From Ruminococcus sp. (lineage in GTDB: Bacteria > Bacillota > Clostridia > Oscillospirales > Ruminococcaceae): a stretch of 49,725 bases of DNA. Location of the stretch: assembly GCA_017960805.1 (NCBI GenBank), contig JAGCYM010000096.1:1-49725 (forward strand), given 5' to 3'. The notes under the pieces were generated by a model. It made no database searches. It had not been told where the DNA came from and worked only from the letters and a program-made list of their open reading frames with translations. Position numbers and translations under genes: made by a program. Below, piece by piece: positions 7,554 through 14,501 of the stretch; position 1 is the first letter of the stretch; every line of letters starts with the position of its first letter.

Positions 7554-8536
7554 TTAATGAATTTCTGTCATATAATCATTATAGATTTTCGAGCATAACC
7601 GGTCAACTTCGTTATACAGTTCTCTGACTTTAGGATCATCTGATCCACGCAGATAGCTTTTTGCCTTTATCTCCTGGATCATCACTTTGTGCCTTGCGTA
7701 ATCTCTTCTAGGGTTTCCACTGCATTTTGAGAATCTTTTGCGATAACTCTGCAGTTTTTGAAGTATATTTCCATCATCGTTTTCTGTTTGACTTTTTTTC
7801 AAAGCGAGCTTTTTCTGCTGAATGATGTCATTAATTTCATTGACCTTTGCACAGTGAAATGACATCACTTGTTCATATGTGTATTTCGTCCTCTTAATGG
7901 CAAATCCCATAGACTCGAATAAGGTTGGCACGCAAATATTCAGCCAATCAAGTATAGCGAGATTAACCTTATTATTTATCTTAGTGACAGATAGCCAATA
8001 GATGAAATTGTTATCTGCGACACCAACAATGATGATATTGTTATCATCGGCGTAATAAACATTGATAAAGCGATCACGCGGACTTGGCACATATTTCGGA
8101 GAGGCGGCATATTCGGGTGTAAGGTAGTTATAATTCTGTATTCCGTAGTATTTACCGCCCTTTTCCGTTTCTGATATGCTGATCTTGATCCTATGATAAT
8201 ACTCAAAAATATCATCGGCGGTCTGAGGAAATGTATAAAGGCAGTGTTTGAGCTGTTCTTCTGAATAATTTGTTCGATGAATCACACTATTAATTCTTAT
8301 TCCTTCGGAATGAACCTGATTGGAAATGTAATAAAAGATCTGTCTTATTTCATCTTCATTACTGATATTAGTGACAGAAAGCCACCATACCCAATCCTGA
8401 TTGAGCATTCCAGCTATGATAACATCATCAAGGTGAGTAAAAAAAACGTGATTTGCGGCCTGTAGCAAAATCTTATCTTATCAAACTCATAAAGTTTATC
8501 TTCTGGAGAAATACAGTTACAACTCAGTATATCCAT
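7554..8536 (-). pseudogene. Two-repeat protein of unknown function, frameshifted by a 5-bp tandem duplication
   Basis: The ribosome site GAGGAGCG and ATG at 8536 open a frame (MDILSCNCISPEDKLYEFDK) that stops after about 41 codons. The long downstream frame (304 codons) has only a TTG and no ribosome site. TCTTATCTTATC at 8471-8482 is a 5-base unit present twice; removing one copy joins the frames exactly (EFDKI-LLQAANHVFF), giving about 325 residues. The protein has two homologous halves: DDVIIAGMLNQDWVWWLSVTNI with HRTNYSEEQLKHC, and DNNIIIVGVADNNFIYWLSV with KRTKYTYEQVMSFHC. The C-terminal 90 residues are basic and probably helical. The family is not recognised. It is either inactivated or switched by slippage. 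Confidence 0.7.
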
Positions 8537-8588
8537 AGAATCGCTCCTCGCAATATCTTGTAATTATTCTGTTGAAAATCAGAATTTG

Positions 8589-9038
8589 TCAATCAAATTC
8601 TTTTTGGTAGTAAGCAGACTCCTTATCTCGTTTCACTTCACAATACCCCAGCTTTTTATAAAAAGCATTCGTTCTTACATTCCAAAGAGGTGTATCAAGT
8701 TTGATTTTCTTGATACCAGGATAGAAGGTTTCTACCATTTTCATCAAGGAAAGGCCATATCCTTTCCGATAGTGAACTGGGTCTAGAAATATTCTGCCAA
8801 TGTACAATGATTCGCTGTCTTTGTCCAAAAATAGAATTGCACCACCAGCGATTTCTCCATCTATGACTACCTGTAGCAAATGTCCTTCATTTTTCATCTG
8901 AATGTGCCATGGAATGGAATCATAATCAGGAGGTCCACCTGCTTCGGAAGCACCAACATTAATATCGCTATCAAACGCAGCCTTTGATATAGCCACGATT
9001 CTTTCGATATGTTTCAGTTCTGCATTTTCTAATTTCAT
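8589..9038 (-). CDS. GNAT family N-acetyltransferase
   Basis: An acyl-CoA-dependent acetyltransferase with the GNAT fold; substrate unknown. The acetyl-CoA motif A is IGRIFLDPVHYRKGYGLSLM (R-x-x-G-x-G/S form), and motif B is KIKLDTPLWNVRTNAFYKKLGY. About 149 residues, normal for the family. Start choice is uncertain: GACGAGGAT precedes ATG at 9047 too closely (2-3 bases) and ATG at 9038 at 11 bases; the sequence MKLENAELKHIERIVAISKA from 9038 fits the usual GNAT beginning. No co-directional partner is closely coupled. Confidence 0.85.
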   Translation of the reverse strand: MKLENAELKHIERIVAISKAAFDSDINVGASEAGGPPDYDSIPWHIQMKNEGHLLQVVIDGEIAGGAILFLDKDSESLYIGRIFLDPVHYRKGYGLSLMKMVETFYPGIKKIKLDTPLWNVRTNAFYKKLGYCEVKRDKESAYYQKEFD

Positions 9039-9098
9039 TATAATCATATCCTCGTCAAATTCCAATTTAGCGAAGTGAGCTTACTCTTTATTTTTTCA

Positions 9099-9127
9099 AT
9101 TATATCACATCAAGCCTGGGAAAGTAA
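9099..9127 (-). promoter_or_regulatory. Likely promoter of the GNAT gene
   Basis: Minus-strand TTACTT (9122-9127), 17-base spacer, TATAAT (9099-9104). The -35 match is modest. Confidence 0.45.
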
Positions 9128-9184
9128 AGAGCGTATCATCTTAAGCTGCTTTTTGTTTTTTTCATTACGAAGGAGTAAGAATGC

Positions 9185-9222
9185 AAAAAAATCGCAGTTC
9201 CCAAAAGAACGGGAGCTGCGAT
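9185..9222 (-). terminator. Terminator of the Gld-type ABC operon
   Basis: ATCGCAGTTCCC / GGGAGCTGCGAT stem (one mismatch, 8-base loop), followed on the minus strand by seven T. It sits just after the stop at 9230. Confidence 0.9.
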
Positions 9223-9229
9223 ATAATAA

Positions 9230-10633
9230 TTATTTGAGATTAGGTTCAAGTCCGGCAAGTTCGCAGAAAGTTTTGTATTCTGACATCATTGAACTGTTGC
9301 CTGATATGAAATCAGCGCTTGTGATCGTGCCTGTATATTTGTCATTGAAGAATACATAACAGTCAGATCCTTCACCGGTTGAAACAAGATCAACCTTAGC
9401 ATCTTCGCCGTCATCAAATATATATTTAGCAGAAAGCACAGGATCGGATAATTGGGGAGTTGCTTCTACATCGGTAGATGTAATGCTGATGTATGAGAAT
9501 GTGTTGTAGAAGCTTATAAACATATTCTTTATATCAGCTTTTTCAAGGTCGATGTCAATGCCGCGGCACTCAGCCTTATTATTTGTTACATCAACAGTAA
9601 ACTTATCTTCGGCTTCATCACAGCTGAATTCAAATTCGCTTATTCTGTATAGATTAGCGCTTTCGACATTCTGCATTATTATATCAAATATGTCGTATTC
9701 GATGAAGTCGAGATCACTCGTATAGTAAAGCCCTACAAGACCTGTGTCTTTGTTGAGGATGTGAGTCATCTTTGCAGCGTCTCGGCCGTAATGGCTCAGA
9801 ACGAGCGTGCGTGATGTACCATCGTTGCTGCTGACGGTAAGTTCGGCGTACGGTTTATCTAGTCCGTATTTTGAAAGGTCAGTAACGTTTTCCTCAAGGA
9901 GCTGCTCTGCAGACAGACGTGTCAGTACTGTTACCATAGTTGAAGGACGAGTCTGATTGACAGTGAGAAGTTCATATTTATCAGGAAGTTCCCAGAGCCC
10001 GGATGCAGAATCAAGTGTCAGATCATATACAATCTTTCCGTCACGTTTAACTGTGATTCTGGAAATCTCTTCAGCTGCGTATGGAATGATTTTGCTGTCA
10101 ATCAAATCAAATCTTGAAATGAGAAGAGAGTCTATCTCAGCTGATTGGACTGCATATATCTTATTCTTACCATCAACCATAGCATAGTAATAATTGCCTG
10201 TAGGACTTGCATCACCGATATTGAGAGTATAGTTCTGGTTACCGTCGCTGACAGTGATGACATATGGATCATCAAGACCATATTTTTCTTTGCTTTCCTT
10301 GTCAGCTTCGCCGTAGTTGGTATCGGCTTCAAGGTCGCTCAGAGTAGTACATATAAGCTGTGCGGTTGATTGTGCGACATTGAAAGTGTTATCTGAATCC
10401 GGAGTGTTGATCCATTTTTCTCCGTCACGTTTTAGCGAATAAATACCTTCTGAACTCTTTATTTCTATTGAACCAATCGCATTGGCATCAAGGTCAAATA
10501 GCTGATTCTCAGCAAGTTCCTTTGACTTTTTATCCTTGTCTTTTTTATCTGAGTCCTGAACGTATAAAAATGCGCCTGCTGATAAAGCTGCAGCGGTAAC
10601 AAGGCCTATGACTGCGATAATACCTTTTTTCAT
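9230..10633 (-). CDS. DUF4340 domain protein, last gene of the Gld-type ABC cluster
   Basis: A 467-residue membrane-anchored protein. It starts MKKGIIAVIGLVTAAALSAG, an N-terminal anchor or signal, then a Lys/Asp-rich stretch and a large extracytoplasmic domain. GSIEIKSSEGIYSLKRDGEKW and KYGLDDPYVITVSDGNQNYTLNIG are typical of DUF4340, which contains repeated beta-rich units and often follows GldG-like genes. ATG at 10633 shares one base with the stop of the gene before it (TAATG), so translation is coupled. Its ribosome site AAAGGAGATA lies inside the previous gene. The role in the complex is not known. Confidence 0.85.
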   Translation of the reverse strand: MKKGIIAVIGLVTAAALSAGAFLYVQDSDKKDKDKKSKELAENQLFDLDANAIGSIEIKSSEGIYSLKRDGEKWINTPDSDNTFNVAQSTAQLICTTLSDLEADTNYGEADKESKEKYGLDDPYVITVSDGNQNYTLNIGDASPTGNYYYAMVDGKNKIYAVQSAEIDSLLISRFDLIDSKIIPYAAEEISRITVKRDGKIVYDLTLDSASGLWELPDKYELLTVNQTRPSTMVTVLTRLSAEQLLEENVTDLSKYGLDKPYAELTVSSNDGTSRTLVLSHYGRDAAKMTHILNKDTGLVGLYYTSDLDFIEYDIFDIIMQNVESANLYRISEFEFSCDEAEDKFTVDVTNNKAECRGIDIDLEKADIKNMFISFYNTFSYISITSTDVEATPQLSDPVLSAKYIFDDGEDAKVDLVSTGEGSDCYVFFNDKYTGTITSADFISGNSSMMSEYKTFCELAGLEPNLK

Positions 10634-12192
10634 TAAGCGTATCTCCTTTTAAGCCATACTGCGAGACCTGCAACAAGAAAAACTGCGGGGATTATGAAGA
10701 AAAGCTTGATTGTACGTGAAGCTTCATTTGAATCCTCAAATGTTAGTGTATCATAAGAGTTGGACTTAGCGCCTATTCCCATATCAATATCGCTGTTGTA
10801 AAGCCATGTGTTAGAGAAAAGGGTCAGCATTCTTGTGCCGGTGGTTGCCATTGTCCATCTGTCATTGCTGATGGCGTCATCGGTTCCGATGAGGAAGAGT
10901 TTAGCACCTGTCTGCTTGTTGTAGGAGTAGTATCCGAATACAAGCGGTGAGTTGGAAACGCTTTCAGCAACTTCGGCTGTGTCATCATCGCCACCCATAG
11001 GTGTGCTGACAGTCGTATAAGAACTGCTGTTCTGTTCGAGAGTCAAGTTTTCGATAATGGAGAACTTCTCTATCTGCTCTCCTGAAGAGATAGTTTCAAA
11101 GAAACTTCTTGTGTTGGAAACATATGGATAAATACCTGCGTCGCTGTCCTGAATTTTACTATTTAGATCTGTTGTGAGATCTACAGTGGATTCAGAATTA
11201 GGATATGGATAAGACACCTTGACGAATCTCTCAAGTATTTTGTCGCGTGCGGTGATTAGCGCTGAATCGTCCTGAGTTGCGTAGATCATGTCCTCAGTGA
11301 GTGCGTTGCTTGCAAGGACAACATTAGCCTGGAGCATGGAGCTTCTTTCAGTAATGGTATTATAATGCATACCAAGCTCGAACTGAGCGAGCAGCAGTTC
11401 AATGTTCTTGAATCTGCCCTTTGTATCACATGGAGGAATTATAATTGAGAGTGCGCCGCCATTATCGGTATAAGCCTTGAGCTTGTTATAGTCTGAATCG
11501 GATATATCCTTCTGCGGTGCAACAAGATAAAGGATTGCTGCGTTGTCCGGAATATCCTCAACAGTGCTGAGGTCAAGCTCTTCAACATTGTAGTTGTCGG
11601 TTTTTATAGCGTCTGCATAATTGCTGTAATCAGCAAGTGTTGTTTTGCCATAGCCGGAGAGGAAGTAAACTGTCGGTAGACTTCCGCTTGTGCAGAGTTC
11701 GATAGCACCTGCAATCAGTTCCTCACCTTCATACATGAGAATATCATTTGAGTCGGTTGGGAAACATCTTATGAAAGAGACCTTCTTTGTTATACCGTCA
11801 CATTTGATAAAGATGTCTGCAGGATTGACACTGAGTGTTCCTGACGGATCCAGACTCTGAGCCATTTCAACATCCTTATTTGGATCGAAGCAGGTGAGTG
11901 TGATATTGTCATGTTTCTCAAGCTCGGTAAGAGTGTGATAGAGAGGAAGATATTTCGGAACTTCCTGAAGATCATTGAGCTGAGAAAGGAAGTATACATC
12001 TATCTTCTTATCAGATGTTCTTTCAAGAAGGTCCTTGGTTATCGGATTGAGAGTATACTGGCCAGATGGGGTCATGTCGAATACCTTGTCACGATAAGCG
12101 AATATCATGTTGATCGGTATGAATATAAGCAGGATGAGTATCGCAAGTACGATAGCGAACGCACCCGAGAAATCAAATTTTTTCTTTTCCAT
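10633..12192 (-). CDS. GldG family ABC-associated extracytoplasmic protein
   Basis: A 519-residue protein with an N-terminal membrane helix (about 10-30, AIVLAILILLIFIPINMIFA), a large outside domain, and a C-terminal helix (about 497-513, FIIPAVFLVAGLAVWL) followed by KRRYA. The outside part contains YTLNPITKDLLERTSDKKID and YFLSGYGKTTLADYSNYADA, as in GldG-type proteins of the ABC_transp_aux group. Despite the gliding-motility name, these clusters occur in many non-motile bacteria, and their substrate is unknown. It lies 6 bases after the permease stop and overlaps the DUF4340 start. Confidence 0.85.
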   Translation of the reverse strand: MEKKKFDFSGAFAIVLAILILLIFIPINMIFAYRDKVFDMTPSGQYTLNPITKDLLERTSDKKIDVYFLSQLNDLQEVPKYLPLYHTLTELEKHDNITLTCFDPNKDVEMAQSLDPSGTLSVNPADIFIKCDGITKKVSFIRCFPTDSNDILMYEGEELIAGAIELCTSGSLPTVYFLSGYGKTTLADYSNYADAIKTDNYNVEELDLSTVEDIPDNAAILYLVAPQKDISDSDYNKLKAYTDNGGALSIIIPPCDTKGRFKNIELLLAQFELGMHYNTITERSSMLQANVVLASNALTEDMIYATQDDSALITARDKILERFVKVSYPYPNSESTVDLTTDLNSKIQDSDAGIYPYVSNTRSFFETISSGEQIEKFSIIENLTLEQNSSSYTTVSTPMGGDDDTAEVAESVSNSPLVFGYYSYNKQTGAKLFLIGTDDAISNDRWTMATTGTRMLTLFSNTWLYNSDIDMGIGAKSNSYDTLTFEDSNEASRTIKLFFIIPAVFLVAGLAVWLKRRYA

Positions 12193-12198
12193 TTCAGC

Positions 12199-12930
12199 TT
12201 ACCCCCTTTTCCAGCGTCTTCTCTCAATGGCGATATAGTTCCATGAGAGACAGATGATTATCGCAGAGGCAAAGAATACGAGGTCTGAGAGTCTGATGAA
12301 ACCCTGCGAGAAGTAAGCGAATCTTGGCTGTGCTGCGAATGCGTACAGGAATGACTGTAGCTTCGGATACTGCATAATGAAATCAGTACGTGAGAAGTCG
12401 TCAATGAACAGGAATACGAACATTATTATTTCACCGATAATAGCAGCAATAATTGAATTTTCAGTGAAACTTGATACAAGCATTCCAACAGCTATGAACA
12501 TTGCTCCCCATGCAAAGAAGCCGATGTATGCACATATTAGCTGATTAAGGATGAGTGTTCCGTTCAGATAAGTGAAGATCGGGAAGAATGCGGATCCTGC
12601 GATCATGAACAGGAATACAGTTATATTGGCAAGGTATTTGCCAAGGATTATCTGAAGAACTCCGACAGGGGAGGTCATCAGAAGTACTTCCGTACCGAAT
12701 TTTCTTTCATCTGCGAATGTTCTCATTGTGAGTATCGGAATCAGAAAAATAAAGAAGAAAATGACATTGTAGAATATGTCGGGAAATGTAAACTGAAGGA
12801 TAGGCTGTTCCAGGTTTCCAAGAGCATTGTTGAACATGAGCGTGAACAGGAACATAAACAATGCTGTCATGACATAAGCAAACGGAGTGTAGAAGAACGA
12901 CTGCAGTTCCTTTTTATAAATAGAAAACAT
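12199..12930 (-). CDS. ABC-2 type permease (GldF-like)
   Basis: A 243-residue membrane protein with about six hydrophobic segments. It begins MFSIYKKELQSFFYTPFAYV and has LTMRTFADERKFGTEVLLMT, a signature stretch of GldF-type ABC-2 permeases. It should form the channel energised by the ATPase encoded just upstream. The ATG overlaps the ATPase stop (TAATG at 12928-12932), and the GldG-like gene starts 6 bases downstream, giving a tight four-gene unit. The cargo is not known. Confidence 0.9.
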   Translation of the reverse strand: MFSIYKKELQSFFYTPFAYVMTALFMFLFTLMFNNALGNLEQPILQFTFPDIFYNVIFFFIFLIPILTMRTFADERKFGTEVLLMTSPVGVLQIILGKYLANITVFLFMIAGSAFFPIFTYLNGTLILNQLICAYIGFFAWGAMFIAVGMLVSSFTENSIIAAIIGEIIMFVFLFIDDFSRTDFIMQYPKLQSFLYAFAAQPRFAYFSQGFIRLSDLVFFASAIIICLSWNYIAIERRRWKRG

Positions 12931-13976
12931 TATTTATCGTCCTCCTTTTCGTCTTCTGTATCAGTTTCCTCACTGCTTTCAGATTCTGTGGCAGGTCCTA
13001 ATTCATCAAGGAGATCCTGCAGACCGTGCTTGTCTGAAGACTTGTTTATCATGTCTACGAAAACAGCTTCAAGATCAGGCTTTTCAGTGAATATCTCGGA
13101 AATCTGAATATTGTGCTTTATAAGCTCAGACATAATAGCGTTCTTTGTATCATCTCCCGCACCTTCCTTGAGCTTGACGGCGAATGAGAAGAAGTCGTTT
13201 CCTTCAGCGTCGATGGAAATGATCTCCTGTACGCCTTCAGTGAGTTCGATGATGTTGGATGTCTTAGTGCGGTCGCCTTTAACCTTGATATGAAGCGTCA
13301 GGTTTCCGCCAAGTGTCTTCTCAAGGTTTTCAATAGTGTCGATTGCCTTGATGTCACCCTTGTTTATGATAACTACTCTGTCACAGACAGCACTGACCTC
13401 TGAGAGGATATGAGAGCTGAAGATGACAGAATGGTCTTTTTTGAGATCCTTAATTATGTTTCTAACTTCGATTACCTGATTAGGATCAAGTCCGACAGTA
13501 GGCTCGTCAAGAATAAGAAATTTCGGGTTACCAAGCAGTGCCTGTGCAAATCCGACACGCTGCTTGTAACCTTTTGAGAGGTTTTTGATGAGCTTGTGCT
13601 GAACATCTTCAATTTTGAGAAGTTTCATAACACGAGCGATCTCATCTTTTCGCTCGGAGAATTTGATACGCTTAAGTCCGGCACAGAATGAGAGGTATTC
13701 TGTTACGCGCATATCGGGGTACACAGGGGGAATCTCCGGAAGATATCCGATGTTTTTCTTGGCAGCGACCGGTTCTTTTGTGATATCACTGCCGAAGATG
13801 GTCACTTTGCCGGCAGTCATCGGGAGGTAACCGGCAATCATGTTCATAGTGGTGGATTTACCGGCTCCGTTGGGCCCGAGAAATCCGAGTATCTCATTAT
13901 CGTTTATCGTAAAGCTAATATTGTTCACGGCACGGTTGCTGCCGTAATACTTTGTGAGTTTTTCAATAGTGATCAT
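12930..13976 (-). CDS. ABC transporter ATP-binding protein (GldA-like)
   Basis: A 348-residue ATPase. Walker A is GPNGAGKST (about residues 37-45), the signature is NLSKGYKQR, Walker B is FLILDEPTVGLDP, and the switch histidine is in FSSHIL. After the nucleotide domain (about 1-230) there is an extension and an acidic tail (ESESSEETDTEDEKEDDK). ATG at 13976 is chosen because AAAGGAGCACCTC precedes it; the longer frame upstream has no ribosome site. It is the first gene of the operon, divergent from the GH48 gene with about 525 bases between them. Confidence 0.92.
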   Translation of the reverse strand: MITIEKLTKYYGSNRAVNNISFTINDNEILGFLGPNGAGKSTTMNMIAGYLPMTAGKVTIFGSDITKEPVAAKKNIGYLPEIPPVYPDMRVTEYLSFCAGLKRIKFSERKDEIARVMKLLKIEDVQHKLIKNLSKGYKQRVGFAQALLGNPKFLILDEPTVGLDPNQVIEVRNIIKDLKKDHSVIFSSHILSEVSAVCDRVVIINKGDIKAIDTIENLEKTLGGNLTLHIKVKGDRTKTSNIIELTEGVQEIISIDAEGNDFFSFAVKLKEGAGDDTKNAIMSELIKHNIQISEIFTEKPDLEAVFVDMINKSSDKHGLQDLLDELGPATESESSEETDTEDEKEDDK

Positions 13977-14022
13977 GAGGTGCTCCTTTCTATATAATAG
14001 TATAGGATGCAGATATAAAGTA

Positions 14023-14038
14023 TGAGGGTATACTCTCA
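14023..14038. promoter_or_regulatory. Near-perfect 16-bp palindrome upstream of the ABC operon
   Basis: TGAGGGTATACTCTCA is symmetric with a single mismatched pair. It lies 47 bases before the ATPase start, close to possible -10 boxes (TATACT near 13999-14004). It could be an operator for the ABC operon. The regulator is not in the window. Confidence 0.35.
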
Positions 14039-14160
14039 CATCATACCTGCTTATTATTACAGAATAGTGTGTAAAACACGTGAATAACTTATGAACAAAC
14101 CGTTAAATAACCAGCCATTTACAGTAGGGTGCAGTGAGGGGGATTTGGCGTAAAATCAAG

Positions 14161-14199
14161 CATATCACGCATATGATAAAAACAATTAATTTATTAATT
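14161..14199. promoter_or_regulatory. Two dyads in the ABC / GH48 intergenic region
   Basis: CATAT-CACGC-ATATG (14161-14175) and AATTAAT-TT-ATTAATT (14184-14199) are adjacent inverted repeats, 125-160 bases upstream of the GH48 -35 box. They could bind a cellulase regulator. The remainder of 14039-14322 is AT-rich with nothing further recognised. Confidence 0.35.
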
Positions 14200-14322
14200 A
14201 TAGATTCATACTAGTTGTTTTTGCTGTTTTGGATAGGTGGGCAAATTGTACAAAAAAGAAACCAGGTATGTGTGCATTGCAACAAAAAAGCAAGAGGCAA
14301 AAAGTGAAAACAATTCAAACTG

Positions 14323-14351
14323 TTGACACGTTTAGAAAAGTAGAATATAAT
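14323..14351 (+). promoter_or_regulatory. Sigma-A type promoter of the GH48 gene
   Basis: TTGACA (14323-14328), 17-base spacer, TATAAT (14346-14351): a perfect consensus promoter. Expected start near 14358, giving a leader of about 145 bases. Confidence 0.9.
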
Positions 14352-14375
14352 TGATATGAAAATAGTTTGAGAATT

Positions 14376-14448
14376 GTGTGTTGACTTCGTGAAGTTCCAC
14401 ACAGCATACGAAGTATTTTCGTATTCGTTCCCATCTTGAGAAGATGGG
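14376..14448 (+). promoter_or_regulatory. Three-hairpin 5' leader of the GH48 mRNA
   Basis: Three consecutive stem-loops: 14376-14402 (GTGTG/CACAC outside, ACTTC-GT-GAAGT inside), 14406-14424 (ATACGAA/TTCGTAT) and 14430-14448 (CCCATCTT-GAG-AAGATGGG, perfect). The third is followed by AAAAGCTTTTATCC rather than a clean U-run. They probably protect or regulate a highly expressed mRNA; the role is inferred. Confidence 0.6.
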
Positions 14449-14501
14449 AAAAGCTTTTATCCATTTTTAAACCAATATTTTATGAGAGGGGTTAAAAAAC
14501 A

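Noticed and set aside
8439-8446. Eight-A run considered as the cause of the frameshift at 7554-8536
   Set aside because: A one-base change here would also join the frames, but the 5-bp duplication at 8471-8482 gives a better match to the second internal repeat (NHVFF against NVYY).
14211-14402. 63-codon minus-strand frame in the GH48 leader
   Set aside because: Covers the promoter and hairpins of GH48; composition not protein-like.
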